From Kiritimatiellia bacterium (GTDB taxonomy: Bacteria; Verrucomicrobiota; Kiritimatiellia; UBA8416; YA12-FULL-48-11): a stretch of DNA of 64,000 bases. Location: positions 310,001-374,000 of the forward strand of contig JAQUPZ010000006.1 in the NCBI GenBank assembly GCA_028716365.1. The letters run 5' to 3'. Shown piece by piece: positions 19,689 to 25,733 of the stretch. Numbering within the stretch: the stretch's first letter is position 1; each line of letters opens with the position of its first letter. The translations under genes and the position numbers were made by a program. The notes under the pieces are model-generated. The model was not told where the DNA came from. It ran no database searches and saw only the letters and a list, made by a program, of their open reading frames with translations.

Positions 19689-21082
19689 TTTGATGGCTCC
19701 TTCTGCAGATAAACGCGAAAGACCCAGTTATGTTTTGTATAGTCGTACTTACTGCTCCAGGCGTGGCCACGCGGGCCAGCGCCGTTCTTGACGATACGCC
19801 AGACATAGTTTCCGTCCGGATGCGACTGGTTGCTGAGATAGATCCAGTAGGTTTGATTCTTCTTCAGCGGAACCGGGGGATTCAATTGCGCGCTGCCCCA
19901 GCGAAAGGCAGGCTCAAGTCCGAACTCGGCGGCCGGGATTTCCGTTTTCGTCAGAATGCTGGTTCCCGGCTTGCCGTTCTCGTCGCCGCGAATCTCCAAC
20001 TGGATCGGTGGCGGTAACGGTCCTTGGGATCCGCGGATGGCGGCATAGACTTGTACCAGCGGGCACAACCCGTCGCGCGACGGCACAAAGCTCTGGGCCA
20101 CGCCGTGCAGGCTCGCCTGGTCGTTGCAGTCCTTTTCCGAGACCTCTTGATCGAGAACCAACTCGCCTGTGGCCAGAGTGGCTTCGAGAGCCGTCCGTCG
20201 TTTCTGCGACTGTTTGTGTCCTTCGATGGTCACAGGTACAATTTGACCAACCATCTCGATTGGAAAATATCTAAGCCACAACCACTGACAGGTATTATTC
20301 TGGACGACTTCGAGGACGGTCCGGCTGAGGAGTCCGGCGCGGCGTTTCTCGTCGGTCAACTTAGCATCGAGGAAGCTGCCTGCCAGAAGCGGCGCGTCCC
20401 GCAGGAGCCGCAGTGTATGAAAATTCATCCGTTCGGCTTCACTGAGCGTGACGACGTCGATGGTTCCATCGCGGACCAGGTTGCCGACGGGCACGTATTG
20501 GTCCCGCGCCGTTTCGGGGGTGATTTCGGACAATGCCGTGCAAAGGGCCAGTTTCTGCTTCGATCCAAGCTGGCGTTTGACATCGCGGATACTTTCGCCC
20601 AGTTTGTCGCCCTGCTTCTTGATCTCCAGCAGCGCCGCCAGTTTGCCCGGATCGGTCGGTTTGCCATGCGGCGGATCGAAGAAGAGGGCGAGTCCCTCGA
20701 TTGACAGCGGGGCCAACGTACGGGCTATATCCAGCGCGCTCTCGTTGGGCAGTTGTACGGCGATCCAGAGCTTCGTCCCGTGTTTCTTTGCCTGGTTCGA
20801 CAGGTCACCAATCAACGCCACTGTTTTACCGGTCACCTCCCGGACGACCAGCGTCATACCGTCGGCTCCGAAGGACGCGCACTGGGCAATTTGAGCCCCG
20901 GCGGCCTGATGAATCTGTTCGGGAGTTGCTTCTGCCGGGAGTTGGAGGGTGACGACGAGTTCCCGACCATCGATTCCGCCCAATGCCGAATGGCTGGCAG
21001 TCATCACCACGATGAATAGCACAACGGCGAGGAGACGCATTGCGCTCGAATGAGTTGTTGGGTTGTCCTTTATTTCTCTCAT
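19685..21082 (-). CDS. Exported protein of unknown function, paired with the LamG/TIM-barrel protein
   Basis: 465 residues from the ATG at 21082, but the likely start is the ATG at 21040 (MRLLAVVLFIVVMTASHSAL), which begins directly with a signal peptide. The first two thirds look like an alpha/beta barrel (GADGMTLVVREVTGKTVAL, LWIAVQLPNESALDIAR, TIDVVTLSEAERMN). The last 150 residues look like a beta-sandwich (PPIQLEIRGDENGKPG, NQTYWIYLSNQSHPDGNY). No family recognised. It is GC-rich like the next gene, with which it overlaps by ATGA. The upstream 42 bp may be a truncated integron attC remnant and not coding sequence. Confidence 0.65.
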   Translation of the reverse strand: MREIKDNPTTHSSAMRLLAVVLFIVVMTASHSALGGIDGRELVVTLQLPAEATPEQIHQAAGAQIAQCASFGADGMTLVVREVTGKTVALIGDLSNQAKKHGTKLWIAVQLPNESALDIARTLAPLSIEGLALFFDPPHGKPTDPGKLAALLEIKKQGDKLGESIRDVKRQLGSKQKLALCTALSEITPETARDQYVPVGNLVRDGTIDVVTLSEAERMNFHTLRLLRDAPLLAGSFLDAKLTDEKRRAGLLSRTVLEVVQNNTCQWLWLRYFPIEMVGQIVPVTIEGHKQSQKRRTALEATLATGELVLDQEVSEKDCNDQASLHGVAQSFVPSRDGLCPLVQVYAAIRGSQGPLPPPIQLEIRGDENGKPGTSILTKTEIPAAEFGLEPAFRWGSAQLNPPVPLKKNQTYWIYLSNQSHPDGNYVWRIVKNGAGPRGHAWSSKYDYTKHNWVFRVYLQKEPSK

Positions 21083-21489
21083 GCTTCAGTATCGTTCAAA
21101 GGAGGAACTCCCAAGACTTCAACTCCTTTGAATCTTGATGGAATTTCGTCTATCCAATGTTCGGAATCCTTCATGGGACCTCTAACTAAAACCATGCTGT
21201 CGGTTCCTCGCACTGAAATGATTGGATATCCATCTTTGTTTAATTTAACTGGGTCATCGGCTGCATTCCTGTAGACTTCAAGGTTTCCAATTAATCTTCC
21301 TGATGGGATATATGTATCATTATACTCCAGGCCGGAGATTTCACTTCCACTGGCGTATATGGAATGCACTATGTTTTCAGGTATGCCACGCAACCAGCGG
21401 GGGACTGCGTCTCCTTTGAGTTGAACTGGACGCCATTCTCGTTTCATTACCTGTTCAAATTGTTTGCGAGGCATGCTTCGAATTCTCAT
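21079..21489 (-). CDS. Small hypothetical protein, probable integron-cassette gene
   Basis: 136 residues with no signal peptide or membrane segment and no family I recognise; mixed alpha/beta composition (GYPIISVRGTDSMVLVRGPM near the end). It is AT-richer than the two genes that follow. Its ATG lies nine bases after the right-hand box of an attC-like site (21499-21562), the spacing normal for cassette genes. The stop overlaps the next start as ATGA only because that downstream start is probably annotated too far upstream. Confidence 0.6.
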   Translation of the reverse strand: MRIRSMPRKQFEQVMKREWRPVQLKGDAVPRWLRGIPENIVHSIYASGSEISGLEYNDTYIPSGRLIGNLEVYRNAADDPVKLNKDGYPIISVRGTDSMVLVRGPMKDSEHWIDEIPSRFKGVEVLGVPPLNDTEA

Positions 21490-21498
21490 GTTTCCTCA

Positions 21499-21562
21499 AC
21501 CCAACGCCTGCGCTCAGAGTCGGCGCGGCTTCCGCGACGTACTCTGCTGCGCGATGTTGGAT
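21499..21562 (-). mobile_element. attC-like integron recombination site
   Basis: Read on the minus strand, ATCCAAC (21562-21556) fits the R'' consensus RYYYAAC and GTTGGGT (21505-21499) fits R' GTTRRRY. Between them lie the imperfect inverted arms GCGCAGCAGAGT and ACTCTGAGCGC and a GC-rich apex, 64 bp in all, within the known attC range. It starts two bases after the stop of one small gene and ends nine bases before the start of the next, as in cassette arrays. Confidence 0.65.
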
Positions 21563-21564
21563 CA

Positions 21565-21930
21565 TTATTTCTTTAAAACAGCTAAACCAGAAATTATGTA
21601 CATTGGTACAGCACAAAGAATTGCAATGATGACAATGACAGTTTTTTCCAGAATTGTGTTTTCCTCGTCTTGCAAAATAGAACGTAAGTCGTACGGAGTG
21701 CTTGCCATTTCCCAACCCATCGCCACCGCATAGAAGACCATGGGGATCCATCCAAGATGACTATGCAAGTTGTGAAACCAAAATCCAAGTCCTAGAAAAA
21801 TAAACAGAACACCGGTTATAACATCAGTGGTAATATACCATATTGGTTCTTTGTCGTTATATGAACAATAGGCACCAAAAATCATAATGAACATAAAAAG
21901 TATGAAGTATATTATAGCCCATATTGGCAT
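21565..21930 (-). CDS. Small four-helix membrane protein, probable integron-cassette gene
   Basis: 121 residues with four predicted membrane helices: AIIYFILFMFIMIFGAY, TTDVITGVLFIFLGLGF, GWIPMVFYAVAMGWEM and EKTVIVIIAILCAVPMYI. No family recognised. It is AT-rich. A GTTGGAT box (minus strand, 21951-21945) sits 14 bases upstream of its ATG, and an attC-like site begins just after its TAA. The roughly 446-bp interval therefore has the dimensions and one-gene content of an integron cassette. Small membrane proteins of unknown function are common cassette cargo. Confidence 0.6.
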   Translation of the reverse strand: MPIWAIIYFILFMFIMIFGAYCSYNDKEPIWYITTDVITGVLFIFLGLGFWFHNLHSHLGWIPMVFYAVAMGWEMASTPYDLRSILQDEENTILEKTVIVIIAILCAVPMYIISGLAVLKK

Positions 21931-21951
21931 TTGTTTTCTCTATGATCCAAC

Positions 21952-21981
21952 ATGATTTAGGCGAATGTTCGCCTAAATCAT
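21952..21981. repeat. Perfect 14-bp inverted repeat upstream of the cassette-like gene
   Basis: ATGATTTAGGCGAA and TTCGCCTAAATCAT are separated by TG. It directly abuts the GTTGGAT box at 21945-21951. It could be a degenerate attC of the preceding cassette: the expected R'' is present only as ACCTAAT, with a C-to-T change in the essential triplet. It could equally be an unrelated palindrome. Confidence 0.6.
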
Positions 21982-22029
21982 TAGGTCGACATATTTGCCT
22001 AAATAGTTATATCTGTATGTCGCCGTGAT

Positions 22030-22273
22030 ATGAACTTGGGGGGATCATGTCAATTGGAAAGACAGGGGAATTTGTGGTTTTTGCTTTATGAAAAGATTTT
22101 TTGTAGCCACAGCGTTACCAGCTTGCCCCAAGCCCCGTTGGCTGGCAGGTATCGCCGTGCAAGAGTCTTTCAGTGTCAGGCACTTTTTTTCAGTGCCTGA
22201 CACTAGTTTCTTTGGAAATAAAAAAAGACTCAGCAAATACCCTCACCTTCATCCTCTCCCCTCGAGGGAGAGG
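22030..22273. repeat. Cluster of nested palindromic repeats in the 396-bp gap before the fourth HzsA-like gene
   Basis: Contents in order: a copy of the TTGTAGCCAC repeat (22101-22160) with its flank, similar to 25558-25645; inside its hairpin loop, a roughly 32-bp extra hairpin (CCAGC 22118-22122 with GCTGG 22141-22145); a 13-bp stem, AGTGTCAGGCACT with AGTGCCTGACACT (22172-22204); and CCTCTCCC with GGGAGAGG (22253-22273). I see no gene here. Confidence 0.7.
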
Positions 22274-22326
22274 AAACAGACTATAATATTATTACTTTGA
22301 AATCGGATAATAGTAATTAATAGGCC

Positions 22327-25290
22327 TTAACGGTTGAGTTTGGCTATATCCGGACTTGATATTTCACTCATATCGAGGCGCGGATTTTTTTCCAATTCTG
22401 CCTTGAGGGGTTCGAATGATCGCAAAAGTTTCTGGTAATCCGGATCGCTGGTATCGGCAAAAACAGCTTTTCCGCAGGCTTCGGTCCCGCCCGCGCTTTT
22501 TGACAGTGGCGCTTTCAGGAAAAGATTTCGTTCCGGATTGTCTATGCGGACTGCAAAACTTTTCGGATAGGAGAAGATCGATGAATTGTTTTTCTGTTTA
22601 TGACAGGAAATGCAGCGGCGTTCGCTGGTTTCCTTGAAAGCAGCATTCAGTTCATTTGGAAGTATCTGGCGACACCCGCGGTTCTCACGATAGGTTGAAT
22701 CACTGCTGGAATAGTAGGGACAGTTCAAATCCATCCATGTATAAACGGCCTTTTTTTCAAGGTTCGACAGTTCAAACCGGTTTTTGCCGTCCTTCTCCCT
22801 GTGTTCTCCGTTTATAATTTTAGCCAGCAATGATGCTTTTGCGCCCCAGTGTCCGGGCGTAATTTCAAGGATGTTCGCTTCCTGTCCGTTGTACGTTGGA
22901 ATCCAGCTTGTGTACTTGCTGTAATTGAAGGTTCCGCCGGCCCCGCCAATTGTGAAATCTTCCGACGGGGTTCCCTTGCGGACAAGGTTTTCATAAGAGA
23001 TATTGAAAAAGTCAGTTTTGTCTCCTGTGAGTTCCAAACCGGCGGAAGGATTATCACGGCCGTGACAGCGAATACAGTGTTTGTCCCAGACAGGTTGAAC
23101 AATACGACTGTAACTGAATCCGCGCAGGCCCCAGGGAGGAAGCGTCAGTTCTTCCGCCACGCGTTTCATTGCGATTGAACGGAGGCTTTCGGTTTTGAGC
23201 GCGGCTGAATTTCGATCGGCATGACAACCGATACAGCCCTGGAACTCACCCGGCATGAGATGCGTGAATGTACGCATACGCTGTACGGCACGTCCCTCCG
23301 CATCAAGAGGGAGAAAATAAATCGGTTCCTGGGCCGGGACCTTGAAATATGCTGAACCATCCGCCTCGACCGTGGCATAACCCCATATTTTCTTCGGGGC
23401 ATAGGTGGCGCCGGCACTGACAACAGGGAACTGGAAACCGAATGCGCGGAGGCCGGGATCAATCCCGATAGGTTTTTCGATTTCCTGGACGATTGCCAGT
23501 TGCTTGACAGTTCCGGGAGGAACAAGTTTTGGATCAAGGCCGGCATATACATTCTGCATGAAAATGGTGGCCCAGGGATGGCTGTTGCCATTGTTCTTCG
23601 GTAATGTGGATGTGACAAGTCTTTCCTGCGGCCGCGTACGAATTGGCTGTGGATTGTAAAATCCCAGGCCTGTTGGCAGGACGATTGTGGCATTTAAACT
23701 TCCCTGGTAGTCGCGTAATTCTATGATGCCGGCTTTTGATACCAGGTAGTACTTGTCATCAAGTGGGAAGGGGTTGAGATATGGGCCGCGGATGTGATTG
23801 CCATTTCCTTTGTCGACAAGACCGATGTCGATTTCTGGAGTAAGGTTGGTTATGGCTTCCTGAGCATTTGAACCGAATTTTGGATCAATAATTCCGATAG
23901 CCCCGCGGCAGGGACCGTTGTGGGAAGTCAACACACAGAGTACTTTGCCTTTACTGTCTGGTATTTCACGCGCATCCATGAAGGTGGCCGGGCTCAGGAC
24001 GCGGTTGCCGAAAAAGCCGGTGAGATGAGTTCCATCAGGGTTTATCGTCCACAGGCTCTGGATTGGTATGGCGGGCCGGTCAACATATTCCCAGCGGCTG
24101 TAAATAATCCGTCCATCCTGCATGACGGCCGGGGTAAAGTCGTTAAGATAATTGGCGCTGATACGTATGGGCTTACTGCCATCGGCCTGACAACGGTAGA
24201 GAATTGGTGTTGTTGTCTTCCAGCAGTATGCAAAGGCGGGTTTGCGATCAGACAGAAAAACAATGCCGCCATCCGGCAGCCATGAGGCATTAAAGTTGTT
24301 TGAAATGTGGTCGGTAAGTTGCCGGAGATTTTTTCCGTCCGTCTTCGCCTCGACTTCTCGGAGAGTCGAAGCTACGCCGGATTCCGCACTGTGGACTTTG
24401 GTCCGCAGTGCTTCATCAATGTCGATTGTATATAACTGGAAGTGATCCTGCATTGTGCGTTTCCAGCTGAAAAGGATTGTTCGTCCATCATAATGCAAGT
24501 TGGCATCAAGAATTACACCGTCAGTACTGTCCAGGATTTTATCGAATTTTGGTTCTGTACCGCTGAAATCGTAGATCCAGAGTCCACCACCGGGCCTGAG
24601 ATCTTCCTGGTGATAGGTATAGACGTGCGTTGGATTCAGTAATTGACGTTGGACAAGAAGCAATCGCGTAAAACCCATTTTGCCTGCCCGGATTTCAGCA
24701 ATGGTTTCAGGAGAAAGTCTGGCGTGATACATACCGTCGGGCAGGGGGATGTCGGCTTCGGCCGGACGTGTTTCGTAGACAGCTATTTCTGATGCGCCGG
24801 GGTTCGAGCCGCCGTAATGGGCCGGAAAACGTAAAGTGATTTTTTTAGCGGTGAGCGGTTTGTCCAGTGAAATCCGCTGGGGCTGGGGCCCTCTTTCAAG
24901 TTTGGCCCTTGCAATAGGTTTTGCAGGATCATCAGCATATACTTCGCAGGCTGAGAAGTTCTCGCCGTCTTCGAAAGCGGTTCGTCCCCAGTAAACCACT
25001 TCAGCAATTTTTACGGGGTTCGGCCATTCAATCGTAAGTGTAGCTCCATTGGCCTGTGTCCGTGGCAAACACCATGCCTGCCGGACGTCATTGTGACAGT
25101 TCTGCCGGGGAATCTTTCCATCAACCAGGTATTTTGGATCATAATCCTGGCTGTACTTTCCGGAAGCAGTGATCTTTGCCCTGGACATCAGGTTGGCAGG
25201 AACAGCCAATACGTTTAAAGCTGGAATAATCAGAAGCAGGACAAAGAGAAAAATCTGTTTAATTATCCAGTTACCGTTACCAAGGTTCAC
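22327..25290 (-). CDS. HzsA-like exported protein 4, with discoidin-like domain and three CxxCH motifs
   Basis: 987 residues from a GTG at 25290, chosen because GAGGA lies about eight bases upstream and a signal peptide (IIKQIFLFVLLLIIPALNVLA) follows; the frame is open further upstream but there it reads through a DNA repeat. An F5/8 type C (galactose-binding) domain follows (LVDGKIPRQNCHNDVRQAW, AFEDGENFSACEVYADDP), then propeller repeats, then CIGCH at residue 686, CIRCH at 739 and an extra CISCH at 893. A 25-residue in-frame insert of repeat origin interrupts the propeller at 24340-24414. Last gene of the GH78 gene run. Confidence 0.85.
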   Translation of the reverse strand: MNLGNGNWIIKQIFLFVLLLIIPALNVLAVPANLMSRAKITASGKYSQDYDPKYLVDGKIPRQNCHNDVRQAWCLPRTQANGATLTIEWPNPVKIAEVVYWGRTAFEDGENFSACEVYADDPAKPIARAKLERGPQPQRISLDKPLTAKKITLRFPAHYGGSNPGASEIAVYETRPAEADIPLPDGMYHARLSPETIAEIRAGKMGFTRLLLVQRQLLNPTHVYTYHQEDLRPGGGLWIYDFSGTEPKFDKILDSTDGVILDANLHYDGRTILFSWKRTMQDHFQLYTIDIDEALRTKVHSAESGVASTLREVEAKTDGKNLRQLTDHISNNFNASWLPDGGIVFLSDRKPAFAYCWKTTTPILYRCQADGSKPIRISANYLNDFTPAVMQDGRIIYSRWEYVDRPAIPIQSLWTINPDGTHLTGFFGNRVLSPATFMDAREIPDSKGKVLCVLTSHNGPCRGAIGIIDPKFGSNAQEAITNLTPEIDIGLVDKGNGNHIRGPYLNPFPLDDKYYLVSKAGIIELRDYQGSLNATIVLPTGLGFYNPQPIRTRPQERLVTSTLPKNNGNSHPWATIFMQNVYAGLDPKLVPPGTVKQLAIVQEIEKPIGIDPGLRAFGFQFPVVSAGATYAPKKIWGYATVEADGSAYFKVPAQEPIYFLPLDAEGRAVQRMRTFTHLMPGEFQGCIGCHADRNSAALKTESLRSIAMKRVAEELTLPPWGLRGFSYSRIVQPVWDKHCIRCHGRDNPSAGLELTGDKTDFFNISYENLVRKGTPSEDFTIGGAGGTFNYSKYTSWIPTYNGQEANILEITPGHWGAKASLLAKIINGEHREKDGKNRFELSNLEKKAVYTWMDLNCPYYSSSDSTYRENRGCRQILPNELNAAFKETSERRCISCHKQKNNSSIFSYPKSFAVRIDNPERNLFLKAPLSKSAGGTEACGKAVFADTSDPDYQKLLRSFEPLKAELEKNPRLDMSEISSPDIAKLNR
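24340..24414 (-). repeat. In-frame palindromic insert inside HzsA-like gene 4
   Basis: 75 bp coding for 25 residues between DID and DGKNLRQLT, where the paralogue runs straight from GVDG to SGLRQLT. The DNA contains two hairpins, GCACTG..CAGTGC and TCGACT..AGTCGA. It shares GGAGAGTCG and GCTACGCCGGATTCCGC with the intergenic repeat at 57600-57770. Confidence 0.75.
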
Positions 25291-25347
25291 AATGTTATCC
25301 TCATTCAATACAAAAAGTTTAATCCTTTGGGCATGTTGCCCAAGTCT

Positions 25348-25442
25348 AGATCCCTCGACTGTGCTCGGGATGACAATCCTTTTGAATGTAAAAAGCCCCA
25401 AAACGCTGTCATTCTGATCCGTCAACTGACGGAGAAGAATCT
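25348..25442. repeat. Dispersed inverted repeat, AGATYCCTCGAC type, copy 1
   Basis: AGATCCCTCGACTGTGCTCG..ATGACA and an imperfect reverse complement (TGTCATTCTGATCCGTCAAC..AATCT) face each other. The same family occurs at 35693-35778. Part of the 443-bp gap upstream of HzsA-like gene 4; a short TTGGGCA..TGCCCAA hairpin (25327-25343) precedes it. Confidence 0.7.
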
Positions 25443-25614
25443 TTCTTTCCGATTTGGGCAACCACTTCTTCAATAATAGAATGATCCCTAAATTATAGAA
25501 TGTCTATGGATCATTTGGCAATTCGATATGTGTTTTTTGGCATTATACAGTCTTAATGTGAACTTGTGGAATACTGTCAATTGGAATCATAGAGGCTTTG
25601 TAAGAAAAGATTTC

Positions 25615-25674
25615 TTGTAGCCACGGCGTTATATCGCCGTGCAAAGACGCCTCGACATAGCGAGGCGGCTACAA
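25615..25674. repeat. TTGTAGCC three-stem palindromic element, complete copy
   Basis: 60 bp bounded by inverted ends TTGTAGCC and GGCTACAA, enclosing two hairpins: CACGGCG..CGCCGTG and GCCTCG..CGAGGC. This is a compact three-way-junction design. Related copies lie at 22101 (disrupted) and, inverted, inside the GH2 gene at 39078-39104. Confidence 0.8.
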
Positions 25675-25733
25675 TTTGATTATCTATCATAGGCGTGAGT
25701 GGTCATGTAGTACGGCTATGAATTGTAACCGGA

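Noticed and set aside
21945..21987. A second complete attC upstream of the cassette-like membrane protein gene
   Set aside because: Only the R' box (GTTGGAT) is good. The partner box is ACCTAAT instead of RYYYAAC, and the intervening stem is perfect without extrahelical bases, so I list it only as a palindrome with a possible degraded attC.
22045..22300. Short open frames on both strands in the 396-bp gap
   Set aside because: They are composed of the hairpin repeats there and have no ribosome sites.
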